Assembly (NCBI GenBank): GCA_963556495.2
Contig: OY747710.1
Location: 42,941,500 to 43,005,499 of the forward strand
DNA length: 64,000 nucleotides
Source: Valencia hispanica
Lineage: Eukaryota; Chordata; Actinopteri; Cyprinodontiformes; Valenciidae
Direction: 5' to 3'
A model generated the notes under the pieces. It searched no databases. It had not been told where the DNA came from and was given only the letters and a program-made list of their open reading frames with translations. A program made the translations under genes and the position numbers. How positions within the stretch are numbered: position 1 is the stretch's first letter; every line of letters begins with the position of its first letter. Below, one piece after another: positions 23,731-36,240 of this stretch.

Positions 23731-25459
23731 CAACGAGTAGTGACTGAATGAAAGCAGAATATATACTGGGGAGGAAATGAGGAAGTGACAGAGAAGACCA
23801 ATGACCAATTGGAGAAATCAGATGCAGGTGAGAGAGAGAGAGCAGGTGGAAACAATCAACGGCAGGAAAAAGGATTAGAATGGCTAGGGAGAAAGAAAAC
23901 TCTTAAGAAACTAGAAACTAAAGATAATAAGTCTAGGAAGGAAACCTAAGGAAACACTAGAGAGCAGAAGGAAGAAATAAATTAGGAAACTATCTAGAGG
24001 GAAATAAACTAAGGAAACAAATGAGGACATAAACAAAAGGTGAAAACATCTAAGATCAAGAAGAATATACAGAAACAAGGAAGTGCCAGAATAAAGTAAT
24101 AAAGACAAGGAATAATCTAACATGATAAAACTAGATAAGAAAAAGAACTAAGATTAAACACAAACAGGAGGGACAAAACAAGAGAGCAGCTTGGGGTACA
24201 GAGGAAATGAAGTGGAAGGAAAAAATCAAAATACCCACGGAACCTGACAAAAGGTGTGTTTATTATTTTTTTTAACAATTGAACGATATCAGGAAGTTGT
24301 ATTTTCCTAATCAATTGTATTCCTAACAGTTTGAAAACAATAACATGTTGTCAGGAAGATGCTTTTTGCTTCTGTTAAAGAACTTCAGTAACATATCTGA
24401 AATACACCTTAAATGAGAATGAGTATGCTGTGCAGGGGTTCAAGTTGAAGTCTATTTTATTTTATTTTTCAGACAGAACAACTGTCTGCTCACCTCAACC
24501 GCATTTGAAAACTATCTTGTGACCTGACAAAATCCTTAATGGAGACTTGTTTTTCTTTTTTTTTTCTTAAAAAAAAAAAAAAGCTGTTGTGGCTGCAGCA
24601 AGTAGCAAACACAAAATGGATTCTTTTCACAGGCCTCACCGACCACTGATTGTTGGTAGAAGAAGGTACCGTCAGTTGCTAAATATTTTCTACAAAATCT
24701 GTTTCCCAGAGATCCCTAGACTTAACCAATATCCATTCCACCAGCACTATGTTGTAGTGCAGTGCGACATTCTGCAGCGCAACTTTAAAAAGTGACACCA
24801 AAACAAAACCGAAATCATTCCCAGCTATCACTAAACTCTACTATTTGGGAACATGAATGGTTTCTTATGCAGCTATAGCAGAAAAAGAAAGATGGACCGA
24901 ACCAGAACTTTATCAGAGCATGGCAATAAGGTACATTACACGTTCTGCACTGAACTAAATGACTAACCTGAAACAACGTCAAGCTGAATGTAAACATCAC
25001 TGATACTATAGAAAAAACTGCTGACTTTCACAGAGCATCCAATCACCCCAAACTCCTTTTTTTTGTTGATAAAACGCAGATCGACCGAATCCCTGTTGAT
25101 GAGAAGGGATTTTTCCAACAGCTGCCCATGCTGCACTCAAGTACAGCTTGGAGACTAGGCTGTTGAAATATCAGAACAACTCTCAAATATAAGTATTATT
25201 TAAACATTTTTCAACAGTAACACAGACTGTTTTCATGTGGTTATATTGTTTTTTTTTTACCATGGCTATGTCTACTTGTATGCTTTTTAAAAAATCCAAT
25301 CATATCTCCAGTCAGTTCTAAACTTTCCACTTTTTTAAGTCATAGAACATAATAAAATCAAATTAATTTCAGGAATTGAAAGGAAGGAATTCAGGAGAAA
25401 AGCTTATTTGTTTAATGCTGATCAAAGTTTAAAAAAGAAGTCATATGCACATTTTTATT
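23731..25459. other. Non-coding, purine-rich then AT-rich stretch
   Basis: 23750-24240 is strikingly purine-rich on the plus strand (GGAAACTA..., AAGGAAACAA-type words), which produces pyrimidine-coded ORFs on the minus strand (23911-24123, 24117-24314). A run of 12-13 A lies near 24570. The ORF at 24589-24795 has no recognisable domain. Confidence 0.45.
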
Positions 25460-25560
25460 CATTTGTCTTAATTCAACTGTATCGAAAACATACAGTACCG
25501 CGACTTTAAAACCCCAATTACATATCGAACCGTGATGTTTGCGTACCGTTGCACCCCTAA
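25460..25560. repeat. Terminus of a DNA transposon (hAT-like)
   Basis: The stretch ends ...CGAACCGTGATGTTTGCGTACCGTTGCACCCCTA. The reverse complement, TAGGGGTGCAACGGTACGCA, is a terminus I associate with fish hAT-type repeats. A possible opposite end, TAGGGGTGTGAAATTT at 22428, has no matching target duplication. Confidence 0.35.
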
Positions 25561-28368
25561 TAGGCACTCATCCATTTTTTTACTCCTTCCTAATTCTGAT
25601 CGGACTGCGTGCAGAGGGGCAGAGGCTCTAGTCTCTAGCTCTCAACAGGCAATTTGAGTGAACAGTGCTAGCAACCAAACAATTGCACTTGCCTAAACAA
25701 AACTGATGCTGTAGAGAAAAAATAATGATGAGCATCATCGAGGAAATGAAGTAGAAGAAGGGCTTCTGCTTTTCTTTATTCTAAGCAGCCCGGGACAAAA
25801 GTGACAAGAGTGCATTCCTAGAGTATGATATCACCACCAAGCCTCTAACCAAATTACCATGCATAAAGTAGTACACAGTGTGGGGAGAGCATCATGTCCT
25901 GAATGTATCAGCAGATTCTGACTGGAAGAAATGGGTGTGTAGCTCATTAAGTCCACAGCCTGCCATGTTCACGCTGAACCTTATCAACCTTTACATGACA
26001 TAACATGACTGTACAGCAGCTCTAGAACGAAGGAATACAGAGTTGGTGCACTAATCCAATTTCCCTCCGCAAGCTGCTCACTTGTGCTTCTCTTTGTTCT
26101 GTCTGCTGCAGGTTTCCACTTCTTACTCCACCAAACCGAGGGAGAGGTCCTCGTCAGAATTTACGATTACGCCATTCTCGGGAGTTAGTGTGCGCGCGGT
26201 TCTGTTTGTGTTATGCTCGCAAACGGGATGAAGCGGCCAAATTGATAAATGGCTCAAATGGCGAGGAGCTGAACGAGCTCTCGACTTAACTAAAGCGTAG
26301 GACCGCTGTGATGCAGATGACTTGATAGACAGACAAGAGCATCCACACGCAAGCAATCTAATCTAAAAAGCATACATTTGTTGAGCTCCGCATTCAGATA
26401 AGAGAGAGCGAGAGAGAGTATATATGTCATCATAAAAATCCTCCAAACACTGCAGTACAATAATCAGTGTCAGATGCTTGTCAGATACGTTTCTCCTCTC
26501 TGCTGCGCAAAGCCTAATGCATGAACACACATCACCCGGTAAAGATATCATTAGCAGCTAAGGCTCGGTATGTTTAGTGTCGAAAACATAAGGCCAGTTA
26601 TGATGGCTGCATTTATTAGAATTAAGACCACCCATGATGTACAAGCTTGTTAGGAATGGGCAGAACGTATATCTCTCTGTGATGCCAGTGATGCCTTTTG
26701 AAACGGCTGTGGGGAAAAATGTCTAAATAAAAATAATGAGCTGTAAGGTTTGCCCTCTGCCAACCATTATACACATGTTACAGACTTGAGCACTTTACAT
26801 AAAAATACTGAGTTTGTCATCCAGACACATCAGTGTCCAGAAAGCTGCTGGCAAACATCTATGGTGAAATATGAAAAAGAAGGAAATGTATCCTCTTCAC
26901 TTTTTTTGCGGACTTTAGAGTTTGTTATTTTCCATATCTGGTCGTGTCGATACCTTAAAAATGTACTGATATCCCTTTAACTCTGGCAGAGTACAACCGC
27001 AAACCTCCAGTACAAAGCAGTGCACTTCTTGTGAAGTAGAAGGATGGGAATACGTGGTTTACTACTTCTTTTTTTTTTTTACAAATAAAAATCTCAACAG
27101 TGGCATATTTCCAGTTCTGTTTCCTCTAATACCCCTAAAGAAAACCAAGAGGTTCTACACAGTACTGAGTCATGGGGGCTGAATGCAAGTGCATGCCGCA
27201 CGTTTGGCATTTGTCCCCCACCATTTCACAATTACACGCTACTCTATGTCTGCCTTTTTTATACAAATCCCAAGAAAATACATTGAAGTTTAGCTGTATT
27301 GCAAGAAAATATGCCTAAGTTCAAAGGGGGATGAATCATTTCGCGAGGTTTGAAGGCAGCAAGTTATTTATGGTAAGGACAAAAGTAACACTAGTATAGC
27401 AAAAATTCACAGCATTAGTTTACTTACGGTTTATGATTCTATTTTTATACAGCACATTTCTCTTTTTAAAAGTATATTATAAATTCATATCACCATATGG
27501 GATCCTACACTAGATGTTGTCACCTGTTCAAAGGTGAGTAGCGATTTCACTTTTGATGAAGATGATCTTGTTTCAATCTGTTCCTTTTTTTCTGCCACAG
27601 ATGCCCCCATGATACTGAAAACTGAACGCCACAGATGGAATATTCATAACACTCCTCGGTAATAAAATACACCAATGCATAGTGTGTGTATGCTATACAT
27701 AACCACACTCTCCCTTGGGTCAGTGCTACTTGAGTATGTTTCTTCCTTATCTCAAGAAGGAGAATATGAGCGTAACTGACTCGTCTTTATTTTCACTTGG
27801 CAAAAAATCAAAAAAATGTGTTTTAAAGCAAATAGCAGGCATCCCAGAATAACAATCTCGACACACATAGAAAGTGCAAACTGTAAATTTGGTGACACTT
27901 TTCCATGATAGAAGCGGCACCTTTAAATGACTGTAGATGTACTGTGAGCGTACACGTTCATGCTCGATGCCATGCCAGCACATCAGAGGAAACGGGGAAA
28001 AAAACAGAGGCAGACATAATGACTCAGAGAGCCGGAGAGAGCAGAAAGAGAGAGAGGCAGAAGCATGGGTAGGGCTTCAGCACCCGGCACAAGGTGCAGC
28101 ACCTTGCATGAATATCAAAAAGCTCCCTCCCTTTGACCTTGAGATTAATATTTAAAAGCTGTCCACACACATGCACGCATGCACACACTGTTAACATGAG
28201 GCCCACAACCGACGCTGGACTCAAGTCTTCCTCATTATTCTGGCTGTTGGGGTGCAATTCGGAACTATGAATAGCGTATAAAGAAATGATGGATTTATAT
28301 GTGTACACACATGTGTGATGTGAATTAACTGGACCAAAAAGGATAAAACTGGACTAAAGAACCGTATT
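25561..28368. other. Non-coding stretch, no gene seen
   Basis: No conserved exon recognised. The segment 26100-26350 is GC-richer with AAATTGATAAATGG and could be regulatory. A GA run lies at 26400-26416. Poly-T lies at 27069-27080. Confidence 0.5.
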
Positions 28369-28724
28369 CAGTGCTTTGGAAAAAAATATTGACACTCTAA
28401 ACTTCTTTCCACATTTTTGCCATGTTACAGTCACAAAGTTTCTTACATGCTCTTGGGATTCCAACACAAAATAATAATAAGTGAGAGGTCTAGGGAAAAG
28501 ATGCATTTTCACTATTGGAAAATGACAACAAAACGCATCCTTTTCCTTCTACTTCACAATCATGCACTACTTTCTTCATAATTTCTATCTATTTCTATCC
28601 ATGTCTATGTTTTTAAAGATTTCCCTGACATAGAAATCTCAGTGAAATACCTTGACAATTGTGGACGTAAAGTGGGAAACTACAAACAGATTTTTGGGCT
28701 ATGAAAAATTTGTGTAAGACACTG
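28369..28724. mobile_element. Tc1-type MITE (CAGTG...CACTG, ~356 bp)
   Basis: The left end CAGTGCTTTGGAAAAAAATATTGACAC and the right end ...AATTTGTGTAAGACACTG followed by TA (28725-28726) are degraded inverted termini. They belong to the fish family whose consensus ends in CAGTGCCTTGCAAAAGTATTC. The interior CTTCTACTTCACAATCATGCACTAC is a signature of that family. It is non-coding. The left TA is mutated (TT). Confidence 0.65.
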
Positions 28725-28726
28725 TA

Positions 28727-29689
28727 TATCTAACACCGCCCACCACCTTACCTCCCATCCTTTACACCTGTCACTGTGACAGATTAGCTTTAAGAGCCTG
28801 ATTCCTGCCTATCTGCAGTTATTACAGTATTATTTATTACATGAGTAAAAGAATCATTATAGACCAATAAGTACTATGGCTTTTGACAACATTAACTGAC
28901 AAATCGAAGTTAAAACATGTTTAGTCTCCCAACCTTATCAGCTCTATTTAGAATTAGACTTATGCATGTTTTTAAGCATTCTGACAGAATCACATTAGAG
29001 AAATATTTCGCTGGTGTAAAAAATAGACGGGGATAAATGAAAATGATCAGTCGTGACATAAGATACATTTTTACAAAGAAAAAATGTAACCATTTTTGTT
29101 TTTTCTTGATATGATTTTGCCCTTTTGTTCTTTTCTTTGCGCATGTGATCTCGGGGGAGGATAAACTATTTTTTGTATTCCTTTAAGATCTTTTCTCCTA
29201 AAGATGCAACATATCTGCAGCCCTCAGTCTCTGACTGTCATTGTAATTTTGATTGGTTTAAGTTCCTTCCTGCATTGTCCTGACATCCCGTTTATGTTGC
29301 CGTGGATCCAGCTAAGTCCAATGCTAGTGTGACAGATTTGAGCTTTAGAATTAGATTTCTGTTTCAATACACCTCTTAACAATGAAAATTATTATAGAAC
29401 TATACAATGGAAGGCAGTCTGTATGAATAGAGAACAGGCGATGTAGTAAATGTAACACCTCATATAGGCTATCTGTATGTGGTACTGAGAATGTTTTGCA
29501 ACACACTGCAGCTAAGAGAGGAATCATCTCAACAGACCATTTCCAATTTCTTACTTTACAGAAATACAATTTGGGACCAATGTTCTTCTGGGACCAATGT
29601 TCTTCAACAGGACTGTGATTCAAATTCAATAGTTAAATTCAAACAAAAAAAGGAATGGTCATGAGTGGGTCACTCACAGTCAGAAGGTA
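28727..29689. other. Non-coding stretch, no gene seen
   Basis: AT-rich DNA with no recognised repeat or exon. ORF 29351-29629 (minus) lacks a known motif. Confidence 0.5.
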
Positions 29690-29800
29690 CTGATGTGGAC
29701 CAGTCAGAGTCTAGATTTAAACCCAACAGCTCATCTGAGATACGATACGTAAGATGTGAACTGATGATGCTCACTCATCTCGCATGACTAATTGTATGAA
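29690..29800 (+). pseudogene. Tc1-like transposase fragment (SPDLNP region)
   Basis: GTGGACCAGTCAGAGTCTAGATTTAAACCCAA translates as W-T-S-Q-S-L-D-L-N-P. This corresponds to the WPxQSPDLNPIE block that holds the second catalytic acid in Tc1-like transposases. Downstream homology decays within ~100 bases. It lies left of the segment at 30188 that should precede it, so the two are separate or rearranged copies. Confidence 0.6.
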
Positions 29801-30187
29801 CCAGAATTTCATAAAAATCTCAAAATAAGACGAGCAAAATGTAATGTCAGAAATTTAGGGTGACATATTTGCAATAAAATAAATACAGTGTCTGGTTCCA
29901 ATAAACTTTTATTAGTGTTCACAAAACAGTGCATAAATACAAATACATATATACCACAACTGACAGGCCAAGCAAGGAGAGAATTAAGAAGTAGCCTCGA
30001 GGCCAGTCTACAGCTCAAAGGAAAGCATGTACAAGTAGAAGAACTACTAGAGTCACATTCAAAAATCTGTCCTTTATAGAGAAATAGCAAGAAAAAAGGC
30101 ACTGTTAAAAGGAAGCCATAGGAAGTCCTGTTTGGAGTTCGCCACAAGCCACAAAGGAAACCATGCAAACATTTAGAAGCAGGTGCT

Positions 30188-30430
30188 CTGATCAGATGTG
30201 ACAAAAATGTAACTTTGAAGCTTAAATTCAAAATACCATGTTTGGTGAAAAAACGGCAAACAGGGTGGTGGCAGCATCATGCTGCCGGGATTGTTTTCTT
30301 CAGCCGGAACAGAAAAGCTGGACAGAGGTAAATACAGGGCATTCCTGGAAGACTGTGGAGGGGGTTCACTTACCAGCAGGGCAATAACCCTAAACATACA
30401 GCCAGAGCTAAAATGGACAATTTTGACCAA
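30188..30430 (+). pseudogene. Tc1-like transposase fragment (GGGSIMLPG region)
   Basis: It begins TGATCAGATGTGACAAAAATG (the D-E-T-K first-aspartate region). It continues to GGTGGTGGCAGCATCATGCTG at 30264-30284, the hallmark GGG-S-I-M-(L/V)-W/P-G codons, then AAGCTGGACAGAGGTAAATACAGG and CAGGGCAATAACCCTAAACA (Q-D-N-D-P-K-H-like). Two ORFs overlap it in other frames. The catalytic triad is not recoverable in one frame. Confidence 0.7.
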
Positions 30431-32495
30431 AGTATATTTATGTGTTAGAATCTATATACCAATATGTGGCAAAACTGAAATATTTTCTATTCACAAATAG
30501 GAATTTGAAAGAGCTTAAGCTATTCTGCAGAAATAAAATGACCAAACTGTTCTGTCTCTGACTAAGCAGAGCTTGTAGACATACCCTTGTCTAATGTGTT
30601 ACCAGAGCGTGAAGATGTGAAAAATCACACACAAACTAATATTAAAATAAATGAATCTACGTCAATAGATTTAATTAGAAACTATTGTGAATTTGCATTT
30701 TTGAAAAGGTAAAAAGTGTTAACGTGGCAGTGAGTGAACACAGATGATAAATTACGTCCGGCTGTTTGACTCTACGGTATTTACAGATGGAAAAGATAAT
30801 CGCTGCTAGAATGAAGATCTCTTTAACATGATTGCAAAAGACTAAATATTAACAATCATGAAATCATATTCTTATTCGTTTTATGCAGATAAATAAATAT
30901 ATGAATTAATTAATTAACTGAGAGCCATCTAAATGATGAAAGCTAATTTAGCTTAAGTGTTGATCCCAAGCTAGGCAAATCCTGCTGAAAAATGTGGACC
31001 AAAAGATTTTTACTAAAAGACTTATGAAGACGTGGCTTACAATGAAAAGCCAGCCTAGAGGCTCTGCTCTAAAGAAGTTATCATTGCCATAACTTTATTC
31101 TCAAAGGGCTCAGTAGGTACCAAGTAATTTTTAATGCAACATTATCTCTTATTAATGATTGCAGACTAATATTTTACACCGGCTGTATGGTATCTATCAA
31201 CATATTGTCAATCCAGCATCTTGAAAACCGGAATGAAGCTGATATTAAGTACAAATAAACTGCAAATGAAAATAGTTTTGCACTAGATGTGGTGAAAAGA
31301 AGATTATTATTTCAAACAATCTCCGTCTCAAAGTCAGGCAGCAGCTATATCGTCCATATTTATTTACCTTCATGAAGCTTCTTTCTTAGTTCTTAGTTGG
31401 GGGAAATGCATTGAACTATTTCTACTCAAACATCAGGATATAGAAATAAAATTGTGTTCTCTATGTCAAAATGTAGATTTTCCATACAACTATCTACATC
31501 GTTCTTTTTCCACCGCTCACATGCTGCCATTACACACGTCATGAACATCACACGAAAGGACACAACAAAAACTCTGAGTTTGCACGCAAAAAACAGAAAT
31601 GCTAATGCGCTGTTCCTGTTTGCAGTTGTTCCTTCCACACAGCATACGTCGCGACTCGCTGCTGTCCGCCGCTGAGAGGAATGCAAACAAACGCGCAACC
31701 AAACAAACAAAGTGATGAGCGGACATGACATCTGAGGCTTAGCTTTTGTTTCATCTTCTCTCTCTTGTCTCTCCCTCTATGTTTAGCGCAGTGTGTGAGG
31801 CCCGAGTGCAACACACTCCTTTATAGAGAGACGATGGGGAGGCAACCTCACTGCCAGAACAAGTTTATTTTGCCAAGTGTGTGATCAAAGCCTCTGGACG
31901 TGTGTGTGTGTGTGAGTGTGTGTGTGCATGTGTATACAGTAGTAGTGTGAACAGCAGCGCCTATTGACTTTACTGCAGAAATGATGGTTTTGTGCAGATG
32001 TGTCAATGTTGGAACAAACACTGTTTTAACAGAGCTGTGTTCTTATAAATGTACAAACCAACATGCAAATATAGTGTCTAAACATTGACACATTCAAATC
32101 TATAGCATCAAATTTATAAAATCGCATTCTAACTGATTTTCTATAAAAGCAGCTCTTTCGCTTGTAAAAAGGACCCAGAATATATACAGCGGCTCGCAGG
32201 TTTAGTAGTGGCTGTTAAATTGACTAAGAAAACACAGTGTTTTATCTGCTAATGCCTCTGTAGCCAAATCTATAGCCAGCTGATAGGTGTAAACTAGTCA
32301 CAGAAGACCCAAACTAAAAGAAAACGTAGATGTGTGGTAAAACCTCATCAATAGGGTTCATTTTCAAATAAGTGCCTCAATGGTGATTATAAAAATACAG
32401 GTACTTTCTTAGATAATTACTTTTTAACAAATAATTTTCATTGGACAAATAATAGCACGGTTTCAATGTAGAACACAGGAATGACCTAATACTAA
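30431..32495. other. Non-coding stretch, no gene seen
   Basis: Includes a GT microsatellite at about 31895-31932. Overlapping ORFs at 31426-31814 occur in three frames without recognisable domains. No splice-supported exon was noticed. Confidence 0.5.
31895..31932. repeat. Imperfect (GT)n microsatellite
   Basis: GT units with GAGT and GCAT interruptions. Confidence 0.85.
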
Positions 32496-33422
32496 TAATG
32501 ATTCTCAAACTAATGCTGCATATTGCAGAGAAAAATTCACTCACCTCAGCATGCCAAACATTTGGAGTGGCTCCAACTGACAGCAGCCTGACCTATTGTC
32601 TGAACAATTTGTCTAAAACGTATTTGACCACTTGGAGGAAATCAATCTTCAGTCCCCCCCCGTGGGCATTCAGAGCATATAAGGGGACGGTGAAAGATTT
32701 TTGCCACCGAAGGGGGCAGTTGCATGCAAATGGTGGGCGCTAATGAAAGACGACTTCAAAACGGACAATGGCTCAAAAAAAGAAAATGTGTCGTCAGTAC
32801 AACGTGGATTACCTTCGGTGCGGGTTTATTCCTTCACCCACAGCAAATACACAACCCTCCCTGTGGAAGGTAAAATGTCTCACTTCCAATCTTGTTGAGC
32901 AGGGATTCAGCCAAGTGCTATACATGCAATCAAAATACAGAAAACTGTTAAACCTGATAGCTTCAGGTGCACTCAGGCTCAAGTTAACATCTCTCTGTCC
33001 ATCCATAAAAAACTGTCAGCAAATCACCAGGGACAAGGGTCTCACTAATAAACCCAAAAGCCTGATGATTCTGCTCTGGCCAACTATTTTGATGGTATAC
33101 TTTTTTTTAAATGTTATTTGCATAATTGTTCAAAATGTTACAAAATCAAGGCTGATTTGGGTTTCTCTTTTGTTGTTGTTTCTCAAGACAATTGTGTACC
33201 ATCGAGTTTGAAATCTGTTCATTCTGCCAATTAAGTATTTCCAGTTTTTTTCCTACTGTAGTAGTAGTACTTCAAGGTCACTGATAACCAGTGTTCTGAT
33301 CAAGCAGTGGTCTATGTATCAGAAAACTTTTCGTTTATCTGCGTGGGACCTCGTGGGGCAGTAAGGAATTTCAACATGACTTGGGGGGGAGGGGTTCAGC
33401 CAAAAAAGGTTGAGAGACACTG
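32496..33422 (+). mobile_element. hAT element, ZBED5-like lineage, internally deleted
   Basis: The right end GGTTGAGAGACACTG (33408-33422) is a hAT terminus. The left end TAATGATTCTCAAAC (32496-32510) is its degraded inverse, consensus-like CAGTG-TTCTCAAC. Flanking octamers do not match, so the ends are approximate. The element carries one short ORF joining the two extremes of a transposase, described separately. Confidence 0.65.
32768..33211 (+). pseudogene. Collapsed hAT transposase: N-terminal start joined to C-terminal dimerisation end
   Basis: The 147-codon ORF opens with a lysine-rich start followed by YNVDYLRCGFI (residues 11-21). This resembles the N terminus of ZBED5/FAM200-type hAT proteins (K-rich, then Y..DYLKYGF). 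From residue 43 it switches to VEQGFSQVL...LNLIASGALRLKLTSLCPSI (43-80), matching their extreme C terminus, the hAT dimerisation block in which VE-GFS and GDLRL-LT--P are conserved. Intact relatives run ~600-700 residues, so the zinc finger and the RNase H-like core are missing. The join lies near 32850-32895. Residues after ~90 are 3' noncoding DNA that happens to stay open. Such products typically come from abortive gap repair. A downstream coding role is not suggested. Confidence 0.75.
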
Positions 33423-33956
33423 GTATAGAGCATTGAATGATCAGCCTGAGAGGGTCAGGTGATCAAAAATTAGAAAATAAAAGCAACAGAAGATGACGAG
33501 AAGCTATGGAAAGCTAATATACCCTGTCCTGATGCAGTAGAACACTGTGAATTTTACACACTAAGAGAAATTGTTTCTCAAAGAAATAAAACTGATGTAG
33601 AGTCCTGTTGATTTATAACATTTATAAGATCAATATTTAATATCGTTTTTTCACAAAGAACAAGTATCACATTTTATGATTCTCATTATGTTGCTCATTG
33701 CATCCCTGGTGTGTTTTAGCATCTTAGGAACAATGTTTATATGCAAAATAGGGTCCCTTTGATTGACCAAATGTATTATTGGTACAAGCAAGAACTAATG
33801 TGAAATCAAGATGTGGTTCTGTGCTTGGTGTGAAACTATGGAACTAAATGATGATTTTTCTTGAAAAGTACTTCTTTAACTAAATGTAAAACATATCTTT
33901 GGTATCAAATACTTTATGATATTGATATAATATGAATAGTGTGTGTAACACAATAT

Positions 33957-34051
<95 letters not shown>
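33957..34051. repeat. (AAGA)n microsatellite
   Basis: About 23 uninterrupted tetramer units, followed at 34062-34083 by a short TG run. ORFs on both strands here (KERK..., SFLS...) are repeat translations. Confidence 0.98.
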
Positions 34052-35104
34052 CGTGCATATATGTGTGTGTGTGTGTGTGTGTGGTCAATTTACTGAACTT
34101 CTGAAGCAATGTTTCCAGTCACACTTTCACTAAGAGCTTTTTACACTTGAGCCATATTTGAAAAAAAGTTGTGAAAAATATTTGTGTGTGTGTGTTTAAG
34201 AAAATACTTGTGTGTGTTTATAAAATTGACAAAGCAAGGTAAACCAGTCAGGAGATGCAGTTCTGATGTATCAAATAGCAAACATGATGCTACGAGACTT
34301 CATTCTATGATCAATCCTCCATATTTGCTTAACTCTCGTCTTATCATTCCTTCTGTAGTTGCTCTCCCCTCTCTCCTCCTCCCAGTATTCCCTTCCTTAT
34401 CCACCTCCCCCTTATCCTCCAGGTCTCTCTCAGACATGTAATATCTCTTTCTATCTTTTACTTTCTTCCTGTACCTCTCTTTTGCTTCTGCTTTCACTCC
34501 CCCTTCCTCTTTCCATTTTGATATCCTCCACTCCCAACATCTCCACCCACCATCTATGAACACATCCTTCGTCTCCCGTTCCAATATTTATCTCTTCGTT
34601 ATCCGGATCTCCCCGCCTCTTCTTCCTTGCATGCCTATCTGTCTGAATCTGCTCTCGCCCAGCTTCAGTGGGCCCAGTTCTCATATGAGAGGTGTAAAAG
34701 GAAGGAATGAACTGGTAATGTTGAGTTGTTTATTTCTAACAGCTCAGGCTCTACCTTAAGCACCAACGGGGTCCCACAAAAAAACCTAAAAAAAGGTAGC
34801 GATGCATAAGACTGAAAAAAAGAAATAAACAAACAGCAAAAAACAAGTCATATTCATCACTGTAATTGTGTGGGTGCTCTGGGTACGCAGGCGGCTGGAT
34901 GCTGATGAGGGATGGCGCTGTTCACAAGACTCCCTGACGTCCATGAATCAGAGACAGGGTCTCTCACCGGCCCTCAGCCGCCATAAAACAAAAGATGGAG
35001 ATGAAAAATGCAGCAATTAAGTGATTTGATTTCTGCTCTAGCCTCCTGTCCTCCTTTTTACCCAACCCACATATCTGGCTGCAAATGAGTGTGTGCGCAC
35101 ACAG

Positions 35105-35106
<2 letters not shown>

Positions 35107-35150
<44 letters not shown>

Positions 35151-35188
35151 GAACACGCACACACACGCACGCACACACACACACACGC
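35107..35188. repeat. (CA)n microsatellite with CGCA interruptions
   Basis: A pure CA block to ~35149, then ACGCAC-interrupted units. Confidence 0.95.
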
Positions 35189-35539
35189 AAATAGAAAGTC
35201 AAAAAACATGAGAAACAGAGCAAGAAAGAAAGAAATGCTGATAACGATGTGTCCAAAAAAGTTACACATATGGACAACACAGCATTTAATAAAGAAAAAA
35301 AACATGCCTTGCTTGGTTTTTGTAATGCTTGTAAAAACTTATGCATTGGATAAATTACAAATAAAGTGCAACATTAAAAGAGCATCATCTTAAACAACTT
35401 GGTAGGATGTTTGTTTAAATAGAATTAGGATGTAATATGAGATCTAGTCTCCCAATACAGCCTTTTGCAGCCTACAAAGACAACATAGGGCACTACACAC
35501 TGTAGGTAAATTGGTAATTTAACCATTTACGTACATCAT

Positions 35540-36240
35540 GTTTTCAACGGGGGAAAAAAATTATTTCAAATAGTAAGCATATGACCAGCAGAGATCCAGC
35601 AGAAACGTGAATGTATTTTAAGGAGTTTTTACATGATGGACCAACACTGAGTAGCAGATAATTCCAAAGTGGAAGGTAATATTTTTGGAAAACATTTATG
35701 GTAAAAAAAAAGGTATGGTGGGCATCTGAGCACACAGCTAGCTGAGAAATACCCAGCTGAGATTTGAACATCAGTTTTAAGGTCTTGCCACAGAGTCCAA
35801 ATTGGATTTGGGTCTAGACGCCAACCTGACCATTCTAACACACACACTTTAATCTAACCTATTCCACTGTACCTCTGAAGGTATAGTTAAATCTGTGGTC
35901 CTGCTCAAAGGTGAATCTCTGTCCCAGCCTCAGGTCTTTTGAAGCATTTTACAGGTTTTCTTACAAGATTAGCCTGTATTTAGCTCAATCCGTCTACTCC
36001 TGAAGAATACCCTAGCCACAACATGATGCTGCCACCACCATGAGTGATCTGTAGGGTAGTTTTTGACCACTGGTGAAATTTTCCATGCAAGCCAAAAGCT
36101 CAATTTTTGTCTTCCCAGTGTGCGTGCGTGCGTGCGTGTGTGTGTGTCCTACATTGCTTTATATACATGTATTTTTATTGAAATCAAATTACACCCAGGT
36201 GAAAGATTTTAAGAGTCCGTTGACTTCTGAAGGCAAATAG
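35540..36240 (-). mobile_element. Tc1-type non-autonomous remnant
   Basis: Antisense family words occur in order: GGACCAACACTGAGTAGCAG, AATTCCAAAGTGGAAGGTAA, CTACTCCTGAAGAATACCC, ACAACATGATGCTGCCACC (the GGTGGCAGCATCATG block inverted, about 36018-36036) and TTGACTTCTGAAGGCAA. An insertion-prone GTGC/GT run lies at 36118-36147. No ORF or clean terminal repeats. Confidence 0.55.
36118..36147. repeat. (GTGC)n/(GT)n short microsatellite
   Basis: Four GTGC-type units followed by GT units. Confidence 0.8.

Larger units (their letters stand above)
33423..35539. other. Non-coding stretch with several microsatellites
   Basis: GAAA and CA tracts are listed separately. 34340-34560 is pyrimidine-rich (CTCC/TTCC), giving purine-coded ORFs on the minus strand. 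34860-35060 is of mixed composition with no exon recognised. Confidence 0.5.

Noticed and set aside
22428..25560. Possible single hAT element between TAGGGGTGTG and GCACCCCTA
   Set aside because: The flanking octamers do not match, and a separate MITE and other repeats lie between; only the right end is kept as a low-confidence terminus.
29809..30231. 140-codon minus-strand ORF with hydrophobic stretches
   Set aside because: It overlaps Tc1 fragments in antisense and has no recognisable domain.
33876..34133. Lysine/glutamate-rich and serine/phenylalanine-rich ORFs
   Set aside because: Translation of the AAGA tetramer repeat.
34300..34684. Glutamate/arginine-rich minus-strand ORFs
   Set aside because: Produced by a pyrimidine-rich plus-strand segment with no domain or splice support.
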